Origin: Planctomycetota bacterium
GTDB lineage: Bacteria; Planctomycetota; B129-G9
Direction of reading: 5' to 3'
Assembly (NCBI GenBank): GCA_003644325.1
Contig: QNCA01000033.1
Span: 1-9,228, forward strand
DNA: 9,228 nt
The position numbers and the translations under genes are program-made. The notes below the pieces were generated by a model. The model saw only the letters and a program-made list of their open reading frames with translations. It ran no database searches and had not been told where the DNA came from. This document shows positions 1-6,023 of this stretch, piece after piece. How positions within the stretch are numbered: position 1 is the first letter of the stretch; each line of letters opens with the position of its first letter.

Positions 1-83
1 ACATGAGATTTGGAAACCTGCATTCCATGTGCTACACTCACCAAGGCTCTCGTGCATGAGTGAATGACACTGTTTAACCTGAG

Positions 84-114
84 GCGCCCTCTGGTAAAGG
101 CTTGGCGTTTTTTT
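84..114 (+). terminator. Possible weak intrinsic terminator in the leader
   Basis: CGCC at 85-88 can pair with GGCG at 104-107, and seven T residues follow at once (108-114). The stem is only four G-C pairs, with possible G-T and A-T extension into the T run, and the loop is 15 nt, so it would be weak. It would end transcription entering from a gene to the left of the window. A second short hairpin (78-83 with 89-94) overlaps it and could compete. Only the stem and T run are seen; function is inferred. Confidence 0.3.
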
Positions 115-132
115 ATTCCCCCGGGCCCATCT

Positions 133-217
133 GCACTCCGTAACCGGCGCCGCATTAGGGTAATGTTGTAAACCGGCGCCCACGCACTCCGCAATATGCG
201 CCCTGGGGCAATATTGC
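133..217. repeat. Cluster of short direct repeats and a palindrome upstream of the operon
   Basis: GCACTCCG occurs at 133-140 and 184-191. AACCGGCGCC occurs at 142-151 and 171-180. GCAATAT occurs at 191-197 and 208-214, the second copy lying in the perfect palindrome GCAATATTGC (208-217). The segments at 133-151 and 184-202 share the frame GCACTCCG, then nAA, then GCGCC. This lies just upstream of the TATAAT box and the first gene, so it could hold operator sites, but no known regulator motif is recognised. No gene was seen anywhere in 1-261. Confidence 0.4.
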
Positions 218-230
218 GACACAAACCCCA

Positions 231-236
231 TATAAT
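231..236 (+). promoter_or_regulatory. Candidate -10 box for the operon
   Basis: A perfect TATAAT sits 25 bases before the first start codon in an A/T-rich patch. TTGCGA at 214-219 is only 11 bp away, too close for a normal -35 box, and nothing at 16-18 bp spacing resembles TTGACA. If used, the promoter would depend on an activator or on a weak -35. Transcription would start near 243, leaving a leader of about 20 nt that contains the ribosome site AGGA (251-254). Confidence 0.3.
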
Positions 237-261
237 TTTAAAGATGTATTAGGAAAACCCC

Positions 262-1203
262 ATGAATGCCCTGATTACAGGAGGCGCCGGCTTCATCGGC
301 CGGTGGGTTACTGCCGCTCTCATCGAAGAGGGACACTCCGTCACCGTCCTTGACGACCTTTCCAACGGCAGCGCCGAAAACATCGCCGGACTGGAATGTG
401 ATTTCGTCCGCGGCGACATCCGCGACGAGCGCCTCCTCGACGGCCTCTTCCGAAAACGCTTCGACGGGGTCATGCACCTCGCCGCCGGCATCATCGTACA
501 GGACAGCATCGACAGCCCGGCCCGCACTTTCGAGGTGGACGTCCGTGGCACTTTCAACGTCCTCGAGCGCTGCCGGGCCGCGAATATTCCCTTCCTCTTC
601 GTTTCCACCTGCATGGTCTACGACAGAGCCTTCGATGACAGCGGTATCGACGAATCGCACCCGGTAAGGCCCGCCTCGCCGTACGCCGCGGCCAAACTGG
701 CCGGCGAGCACCTGGCGCTCTCATACTATCACGCTTACGGTCTGCCCGCCGCCGTCGTCCGGCCCTTCAATACATACGGCCCCTGCCAGAAATCGAACAG
801 TGAAGGCGGCGTCGTCTCCATTTTCATTGAACGCGACCTCCGAGGAGAGAGGCTTGACATCTACGGCGACGGCGCCCAGACGCGAGACCTCATGTACGTC
901 GAGGACTGCGCGCGGTTCATCGTCGCCGCCGCTCGCTCGCCGCGTGCCGTCGGCAGAATCACAAATGCGGGCACCGGCAGAGACGTCAGCATCAACGAAC
1001 TCGCCTCCATGGTATGCCCGGATGAGGGGCGCATCCGCCACGTGCCCCACATTCACCCGCAGAGCGAGATACCGCGCCTGCTGTGCAACCCGGGCCTGGC
1101 GCGCGAACTCCTCGGCTGGTCCCCGCGGGTCACACTCGAAGAAGGCCTCCGGCGCACACGCGCCTGGCTTCGGGAGAGAACACGATGCGCAAGCACAAGT
1201 TAA
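262..1203 (+). CDS. Extended SDR NAD-dependent nucleotide-sugar epimerase/dehydratase
   Basis: A cytoplasmic NAD-dependent enzyme that modifies a UDP- or other NDP-sugar; 313 aa, a normal length for extended SDRs. The N-terminal Rossmann fold shows GGAGFIG at residues 7-13 and acidic Asp31-Asp32 for the NAD ribose. The active site has Ser115-Thr116 and Tyr141-x3-Lys145, and RPFNTYGP (167-174) is typical of the sugar-binding half. The stretch at 115-120 reads STCMVY, whereas 4,6-dehydratases usually have Asp-Glu after Ser-Thr, so an epimerase or an atypical dehydratase fits better than classical PseB. ATG 262 is preceded by AGGA 7 nt upstream. The gene ends 19 nt inside the aminotransferase gene. 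Position suggests it feeds PseC; the exact substrate is not shown by the sequence. Confidence 0.88.
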   Translation: MNALITGGAGFIGRWVTAALIEEGHSVTVLDDLSNGSAENIAGLECDFVRGDIRDERLLDGLFRKRFDGVMHLAAGIIVQDSIDSPARTFEVDVRGTFNVLERCRAANIPFLFVSTCMVYDRAFDDSGIDESHPVRPASPYAAAKLAGEHLALSYYHAYGLPAAVVRPFNTYGPCQKSNSEGGVVSIFIERDLRGERLDIYGDGAQTRDLMYVEDCARFIVAAARSPRAVGRITNAGTGRDVSINELASMVCPDEGRIRHVPHIHPQSEIPRLLCNPGLARELLGWSPRVTLEEGLRRTRAWLRERTRCASTS

Positions 1204-2441
1204 CAGGTCCTTCCGCGGTCGAGGAGCGGCCGACACGGTTCATACCCTACGGCCGTCACGAGATAGACGACGAGGACATCGCCGCCGTCGTTGAGGTGTT
1301 ACGCTCCGATTGGCTGACCACCGGCCCCAAGGTTGCCGAATATGAGCGCGCCTTCGCGGCGCGGGTCGGCGCGAAGTACGCCGTCGCCCTCAGTTCCGGC
1401 ACCGCCGCGCTGCACGCCGCGGTCTTTGCGCTGAAACTCGGCCCCGGCGACGATGCCCTCACCACGCCCATGACCTTCGCCGCCACCGCCAACTGTCTCC
1501 TCTACCAGGGGGCCACGCCGGTCTTCTGCGACATACGCTCCGACGACATGACCATCGACCCGGCGAAGATAGTCCAAAAGATAGAGTCCGACTACCGCCC
1601 GGTCCACGGCTCGCTGCGCAATCACCGCACCGGCAACGTCCTCCGCGCGATTATCCCGGTACACTATGCGGGCCGGCCGGCCGACATGGCCGCCGTCAGG
1701 GAAATCGCCGACAGGTACTCCCTGGCCGTCATCGAGGACGCCGCGCACGCCCTGGGCGCGCAATACAGGGGCAGTCCCGTCGGCGGCTGCTCTCACTCGG
1801 ATCTCGCCTGCTTCAGCACGCACCCGGTCAAGCACATAACCACGGGCGAGGGCGGCGTCGTTACGACCAACGAGGCGGAACCGGCGCGCAGGATGCGGAT
1901 CTTCCGCAATCACGGCATCACGACCGAGGCCCGCGAGCGCGCCTCGCAGGAGCGCCGCTGGCACTACGAGATGGCGGACCTGGGCTACAACTACCGCCTG
2001 AGCGACATCCACTGCGCGCTGGGCCTGTCGCAACTCCGCAAGTTGCCGGACTTCCTTAAGAAAAGGTCAAGTATTGCCGATAAATATTTGGAGAAGTTGG
2101 GCGACGTTGCGGCGATAATGTTGCCCCGTTGCGGAACTGATTGCGTACATGCGTGGCACCTGTTCGTAATCAGGCTGCGGCTGGAAATGCTTCGGATTAA
2201 TCGGGATGAGTTCTTCGCACGGCTGTGCGAACGGGGGATCGGGGCAAACGTTCATTATATACCCGTTCACCTGCATCCATATTACCGGCGCCGCTTTGGA
2301 TACGCGCCGGGGGACTTTCCCGCCGCGGAGGCAGCATCCGCCGCCGCAATCACACTGCCTCTATTCCCCGGCATGGCCGACGAAGACGTCGCCCGTGTCG
2401 CGGAAACGGTAAGAAACCTCGCCTTATCTTCTTCAACCTGA
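1185..2441 (+). CDS. pseC: PseC-like PLP-dependent nucleotide-sugar 4-aminotransferase (DegT/DnrJ/EryC1/StrS family)
   Basis: Transfers an amino group, normally from glutamate, to a UDP-4-keto-6-deoxy-HexNAc, the second step of pseudaminic acid synthesis. At 418 aa it is of normal to slightly long length. SSGTAALHA (70-78) binds the cofactor phosphate, Glu184-Asp185 in EDAAHALGA holds the pyridine nitrogen, and Lys216 in HPVKHITTGEGG is the Schiff-base lysine. The HPVK...TTGEGG context is the PseC version of the family motif. The frame is open back to 1083, but ATG 1185 is preferred: GGGAGAG lies just upstream (1172-1178) and homology begins only after it. It overlaps the SDR gene by 19 nt. 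Base composition drops to about half GC over 2041-2280, by hand count, against about 72% in a sampled upstream segment. Substrate stereochemistry (Pse versus another diamino sugar) is inferred. Confidence 0.9.
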   Translation: MRKHKLTGPSAVEERPTRFIPYGRHEIDDEDIAAVVEVLRSDWLTTGPKVAEYERAFAARVGAKYAVALSSGTAALHAAVFALKLGPGDDALTTPMTFAATANCLLYQGATPVFCDIRSDDMTIDPAKIVQKIESDYRPVHGSLRNHRTGNVLRAIIPVHYAGRPADMAAVREIADRYSLAVIEDAAHALGAQYRGSPVGGCSHSDLACFSTHPVKHITTGEGGVVTTNEAEPARRMRIFRNHGITTEARERASQERRWHYEMADLGYNYRLSDIHCALGLSQLRKLPDFLKKRSSIADKYLEKLGDVAAIMLPRCGTDCVHAWHLFVIRLRLEMLRINRDEFFARLCERGIGANVHYIPVHLHPYYRRRFGYAPGDFPAAEAASAAAITLPLFPGMADEDVARVAETVRNLALSSST

Positions 2442-2481
2442 CGACTTCGATAGAAGTCCCATACTCTCCAGGTATCGCCAC

Positions 2482-2739
2482 ATGTGGTGCGGGGGAAGTC
2501 TCCCCGCGGGACTGGCGGAAATGATGGTACGGTATAGGAAAGGGCATGCCATGCACAGACAAAGGTATCGCCCAAGGGCGGTAGTATGCCCCGGCAAAGG
2601 CATAGCCGAGTACAACGCCGAACTCAAGAAAAAGTTGTACGCGGTAAAGGTCACACTGGGGGACCACCTTCTGGCGGAGGGGGTAGTCGAACTGCCGTCT
2701 GAACCTGATGACAAGGAGCGGGCGGACGGCGAAGCGTAA
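2482..2739 (+). CDS. Doubtful small ORF in the 2442-2813 gap
   Basis: An 85-aa ORF that I do not recognise. It is the longest forward frame in the 372-bp space between pseC and the WbqC remnant, a gap out of character with this tightly packed operon. The C-terminal half (from about 2590) has plausible coding composition with G/C-ending codons and a charged stretch rich in Lys and Glu. The N-terminal part looks random, and only a weak AGG (2470-2472) precedes ATG 2482; ATGs at 2521 and 2524 are alternatives. The same frame is open back to 2413, inside the end of pseC. It has no signal peptide or membrane segment. It may be the tail of a decayed gene, a real small gene, or chance. Otherwise 2442-2813 contains only short hairpins (such as CGCC at 2569-2572 with GGCG at 2577-2580). 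Confidence 0.2.
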   Translation: MWCGGSLPAGLAEMMVRYRKGHAMHRQRYRPRAVVCPGKGIAEYNAELKKKLYAVKVTLGDHLLAEGVVELPSEPDDKERADGEA

Positions 2740-2813
2740 TCCGAGCGTCGGGACCCTTGTGCGCCCGGGGGAATCACCGCCTGAAATGGCAATGCGGGAG
2801 AAACAATTTGAAC

Positions 2814-3236
2814 ATGATGACAAGCCAGCCTCGCTACATGCCCGCGCTGAACTACATCCAGCGCATCTCGCTGTGCGACGTCATGGTCTATCCGGACAAC
2901 GTCCGCTACACGCCGCGCGACCGGGAGAACCGTAACAAGATAAAAACCGCGCGGAGCTGGGCCTGGCTCAGCGTGCCCGTCGTGCACATCAGCCGCGACC
3001 AACTCATCAAGGACACCCGCATCGACGACGAGGAATTCAGGGCCGCAGGCATTGACATCCGCTACCACGACTACAACCGCCCTGAGTATCCGCAGTTATT
3101 CGGCGGATTCCAGCCGTATATGTCCGCCATAGACCCGCTCTTTAACCGCGGAGACGACGGTTTTGAAATCATGTCTCGAGGAAACACGTCGAGGGAGGAA
3201 ATCAGTGAAAGTTCTCGTAGTGGCAGCGCATCCTGA
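2814..3236 (+). pseudogene. WbqC-family gene with an internal deletion
   Basis: The 140-aa product matches both ends of the WbqC family but lacks the middle. Residues 5-70 (QPRYMP, then CDVMVY, then ENRNKIKT and WLSVPV) match residues 13-76 of the intact WbqC protein at the right end of the window. Residues 72-123 (DEEF, then RPEYPQLFGGF and SAIDPLFNRG) match its residues 179-230. About 100 residues are missing, joined in frame at ATCGACGACGAG (3021-3032). The two proteins are otherwise diverged, so this is not a recent copy of the intact gene. ATG 2814 (or 2817) is chosen because homology starts there and GGGAG lies at 2796-2800; the frame opens earlier, at 2757, without homology. Its end overlaps the next remnant by 32 nt. 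It is probably non-functional; a functional mini-protein cannot be excluded. Confidence 0.75.
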
Positions 3237-3366
3237 CGACGAGATACGCGAATTTCCGCATCCCTGCCCGCCGAAGGCGCTGGAGACAATCGCCAAAACC
3301 TGGGGCCTGACCGTAGGGATGGACTGCGTGGAACCGTTTGTCCTGGTGAGGGAACTGCAGCCGTGA
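3205..3366 (+). pseudogene. PIG-L/LmbE-type sugar N-deacetylase gutted by an internal deletion
   Basis: This 53-aa frame joins the first and last parts of a PIG-L family deacetylase, which normally has about 200-250 residues. The start VLVVAAHPDDE (3-13) carries the family's metal-binding HPDD motif. It then passes directly into a family C-terminus: REFPHP (15-20), then KALETIA, WGLTVG and EPFVLVREL. The catalytic middle, with the second metal-binding histidine motif, is gone, so activity is not expected. The join lies at about 3235-3250 and keeps the frame. GTG 3205 is supported by GGGAGGA at 3193-3199. The TGA stop overlaps the synthase start as GTGA (3363-3366), so translation coupling survives. 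Intact versions would remove an N-acetyl group from a sugar, here presumably a nonulosonate or its precursor (inference). Confidence 0.7.
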
Positions 3367-4484
3367 CGGATCGCCGTGATACATTTGATATAGGAAACAG
3401 GCGTATCGGCGAAGGGCGTATGTTCGTCATCGCCGAAATAGGCACAAACCACGACGGTTTGCTTGCGAAGGCTGAGGAGATGATACGGGCCGCCGCGGAG
3501 TCCGGCGCGGACGCCGTGAAGTTTCAACACTTCAAGGCGGATGAAATGTATCCGCCGAACATCGGCATGGTCGATGTCCCCGGTGGAAAGGTGGACTTCA
3601 TGGAACACCTCCGCCGAACAGAGATGCCGCCGGAGTGGCTGCCGGAGATCAAGGCCGAGTGCGACAGGTGCGCCGTCGAGTTCATGGCCTCTCCGTTTGA
3701 CATAAAATGCGTCAGGCAGCTGGATGAATGCGGTGTCGCGGCGTTCAAGGTGGCGTCGGCCGAGGTGACGCACCTGCCGATGCTCGATGCCATTGCGGAG
3801 ACCGGAAGGCCGGTCGTCATGTCGACCGGCTTCAGCACTCTGGCTGAGGTTGACGAAGCGGTGCGCCGGCTGGAAGGCGGCGGCTGCCGCGATATGGCGG
3901 TATTGCACTGCGTCAGCGCGTATCCCACGCCGCCGGAGGCGTGTAACCTGAACGTCGTGCCGGCCATGAAGAAGATATTCGGCAGGCCGGGCGGGTTCTC
4001 GGACCACACCGAGGACTTTACAGACGTGCCGCGCCTGCTGGCCGCGATGGGGGGCGACGTGATCGAGAAGCACTTCACGCTCAGCAAGGCGGAGAAGGGC
4101 CCCGACCACCCGTTTGCGCTGGAGCCGTCGGAGTTCGCGCGGATGGTGGAGGGGATCCGCGATGTGGAGTCCCGGCCACGGGAAAAGAAGGAGCAATTCA
4201 TCAAATCAGAGGATCGCTTCGGGCGCATCCTCGGCTGCTCTGTCAAGGGAGTTTCGCCACTGGAGGAAAGTATCTACCCGTGCGAGAAGCGCAGCATCCG
4301 CGCGCGCCGCGACATCGCCCCGGGCGAGACGCTGTCCGCCGAGTCGATTGGAGTGCTGCGCTTCACGCGAAATGCAAAGCAGGGGATATCGCCGAGGCAC
4401 TACTCCCTGCTCATCGGCAGGAAAGCCCGGCTCGCCATCGCCGTCGGCGAGGGCGTGCAGTGGGAAGACCTCCTGCCGGAATAA
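3363..4484 (+). CDS. pseI: Nonulosonic acid synthase (NeuB/PseI family) with C-terminal SAF domain
   Basis: Condenses a six-carbon 2,4-diacetamido or HexNAc-type sugar with phosphoenolpyruvate to give the nine-carbon acid; a metal-dependent cytoplasmic enzyme. Its 373 aa are slightly longer than the usual 340-350. The TIM-barrel NeuB domain spans about 21-265, with IAEIGTNHDG (23-32), KFQ (53-55), MSTGFST (153-159) and HCVSAYPTP (182-190). His215 in GFSDHTED and His237 in EKHF match the metal-binding histidines of the family. The SAF/antifreeze-like domain (about 308-372) closes over the active site. GTG 3363 is chosen for GAGGGA at 3348-3353 and the 4-nt overlap with the upstream stop. An internal ATG at residue 20 is possible but would break the coupling. 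The pse symbol rests on the PseC and PseG neighbours; the sequence alone does not separate PseI, LegI and NeuB. Confidence 0.9.
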   Translation: MTDRRDTFDIGNRRIGEGRMFVIAEIGTNHDGLLAKAEEMIRAAAESGADAVKFQHFKADEMYPPNIGMVDVPGGKVDFMEHLRRTEMPPEWLPEIKAECDRCAVEFMASPFDIKCVRQLDECGVAAFKVASAEVTHLPMLDAIAETGRPVVMSTGFSTLAEVDEAVRRLEGGGCRDMAVLHCVSAYPTPPEACNLNVVPAMKKIFGRPGGFSDHTEDFTDVPRLLAAMGGDVIEKHFTLSKAEKGPDHPFALEPSEFARMVEGIRDVESRPREKKEQFIKSEDRFGRILGCSVKGVSPLEESIYPCEKRSIRARRDIAPGETLSAESIGVLRFTRNAKQGISPRHYSLLIGRKARLAIAVGEGVQWEDLLPE

Positions 4485-4505
4485 ATTCTCGCATGTCCCG
4501 GAACC

Positions 4506-6020
4506 ATGCTCGCGCGAGACAGGAAACGCAAAATAGTCCTCTTCTACCCCAAACTGCACGGCGAGGGAATAGAAGAGGAGGCGGATTTCCCGCCGCTGGC
4601 ATTGCTGGCGGCGGCGAGCATGATAGACCGCTCTCGCTACGACGTGCGCGTTGTGGACCTGCGGTTCGACAACGACCTGGAGCGCAACGCGGATGAACTG
4701 CTGGGGGGTTGCGTGTGTGCGGGCGTGAGCGCGCTCAGCGGCCACCAGATTCAGAACGGCCTCGATGCGGCGCGGCTCGTCAGGCGGAAGGCTCCGGATG
4801 TGCCCGTCGTCTGGGGCGGCTGGCACCCGACGCTTTTTGCCGAACAGACCGCCGCGCATCCCCTGGTGGACGTGGTCGTGCGGGGACAGGGCGAGATAAC
4901 GTTTCCCGAACTCCTGGAATCATTGCAGAACGGGCGCGACCTGGAGACGGTCAAGGGGCTGACATTCCGAAGGAACGGCTCGGTTGTTTCCACGGAAGAC
5001 AGGCCGCTGACGGACATAAACGAGTTTCCGGAGATTCCGTACGACCTGGTTGACGTAAACCGTTACCTCTCACCGAACGGGAATGGCGGCGAAAAGTTCA
5101 TCTACTACAGTTCCAGCGTGGGCTGCCCGCACCGCTGCGGCTTCTGCGTCATCTCGCTGGTGTACAAGCGGCGCTGGTTCGCGCTGCCTCCGGAGAGAGT
5201 CGTCAACGAAATAGAATCTCTTGTAAAACGCTATGGTATTCGCATCATCCAGTTCGCCGATTCGGAGTTCTTCATCAACAAGCGGCGTGTTTTAGAAATC
5301 TGCCGCCTGATGGTAGAGCGCCGCCTGGGTATCAGGTGGAGGGCGCTGCTCCGCTCCGAGATGCTGAGCCGCTACAGCGAAGAGGAACTGGACCTCCTCA
5401 GGGACAGCGGTTGCGACCAGTTGATATTCGGCGTGGAGACGGGGTCACAGCGCGTCTCCGACATCATTCACAAGGACAACCGGGTTGAAGATGCGCTGGA
5501 ATCCGCGAAGAGATGCAGGCAGATGGGCGTTGAGGGGCACTATGCCTTCGTCTTCGGCTTTCCCGGCGAGACGCGCGAAGACATGTTGGCGAGTTTCGAC
5601 CTCATAGCGAAATTGAAGGAAATAGACCCTCACTGCCTTATCCCGATGTATTTTTATCACCCGGACCCGTCAACGCCGCTGTACGAAAAGGCGGAGAAGA
5701 TGGGCCTGACGCCGCCGCAGGACCTGGAGGCGTGGGGCAGGGTCGATTACAACATCAAGGAGGCGTGGGCGCCGTGGATTACCGATAAATACGCCGACCT
5801 GGTAAAGCGCGCCGTGGTCTTCTACCTGCCGGCGGCGTATCCGGCGGACATAACGCGCGGCACGCTGACACACATGAAATCGAAGATGGAAAGGGGCCGG
5901 AAGAAGTACCTTTTCCGTCTCCTGCACCATCTTGCGAAGATTCGTGTGAAACACCGCTATTACGGTTTCCCGATCGAGTGGCGGATGTACAACCTTTTCC
6001 ACAGGCATAAATACAGGTGA
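4506..6020 (+). CDS. B12-binding-domain radical SAM enzyme of unknown substrate
   Basis: A 504-aa protein. An N-terminal cobalamin-binding-like Rossmann domain (about 8-140) contains FPPLALLAAAS, VVWGGWHPTLF and VVVRGQGEITFPELL, the pattern of BchE-like proteins. The radical SAM barrel follows (about 195-400), with Cys207, Cys211 and Cys214 in CPHRCGFC for the 4Fe-4S cluster. HYAFVFGFPGET is the typical later barrel segment. The C-terminal 100 residues are basic. The classic DxHxxG cobalamin motif is absent, as in many members of this class. Known relatives methylate unactivated carbons or do radical rearrangements; the substrate here is unknown. Lying between the synthase (21-nt gap) and the CMP-transferase (3-nt gap), it may act on the nonulosonate or its glycan. 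No good ribosome site precedes ATG 4506, so translation may depend on the upstream gene. Confidence 0.88.
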   Translation: MLARDRKRKIVLFYPKLHGEGIEEEADFPPLALLAAASMIDRSRYDVRVVDLRFDNDLERNADELLGGCVCAGVSALSGHQIQNGLDAARLVRRKAPDVPVVWGGWHPTLFAEQTAAHPLVDVVVRGQGEITFPELLESLQNGRDLETVKGLTFRRNGSVVSTEDRPLTDINEFPEIPYDLVDVNRYLSPNGNGGEKFIYYSSSVGCPHRCGFCVISLVYKRRWFALPPERVVNEIESLVKRYGIRIIQFADSEFFINKRRVLEICRLMVERRLGIRWRALLRSEMLSRYSEEELDLLRDSGCDQLIFGVETGSQRVSDIIHKDNRVEDALESAKRCRQMGVEGHYAFVFGFPGETREDMLASFDLIAKLKEIDPHCLIPMYFYHPDPSTPLYEKAEKMGLTPPQDLEAWGRVDYNIKEAWAPWITDKYADLVKRAVVFYLPAAYPADITRGTLTHMKSKMERGRKKYLFRLLHHLAKIRVKHRYYGFPIEWRMYNLFHRHKYR

Positions 6021-6023
6021 AAC

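Noticed and set aside
35..62. Inverted repeat CACTCA/TGAGTG with a 16-nt loop
   Set aside because: Six pairs with a long loop and no T run; within chance for an intergenic stretch, and no tRNA or known RNA fold can be drawn.
214..236. TTGCGA and TATAAT as a complete sigma-70 promoter
   Set aside because: The spacer is 11 bp rather than 16-18 bp, so only the -10 box was kept as a candidate.
1083..1184. Upstream extension of pseC to an earlier start
   Set aside because: The 34 extra residues lie wholly inside the SDR gene, are Arg/Pro-rich and lack homology; ATG 1185 has a good ribosome site.
1299..2033. Long reverse-strand ORF opposite pseC (and similar long reverse ORFs at 3096-4196, 6530-7747 and 8414-9151)
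   Set aside because: They mirror well-supported forward genes, are rich in Arg/Ala/His without recognisable domains, and arise from the GC-rich codon pattern.
2759..2813. GTGCGCC resembling the 5' end of a bacterial group II intron
   Set aside because: Only about 55 bases remain before the WbqC remnant, and no domain V hairpin or reverse transcriptase frame is seen.
2350..2823. Reverse-strand ORF of 157 aa over the 2442-2813 gap
   Set aside because: Extends into the pseC coding end, has no recognisable motif, and runs against an operon where every other gene is forward.
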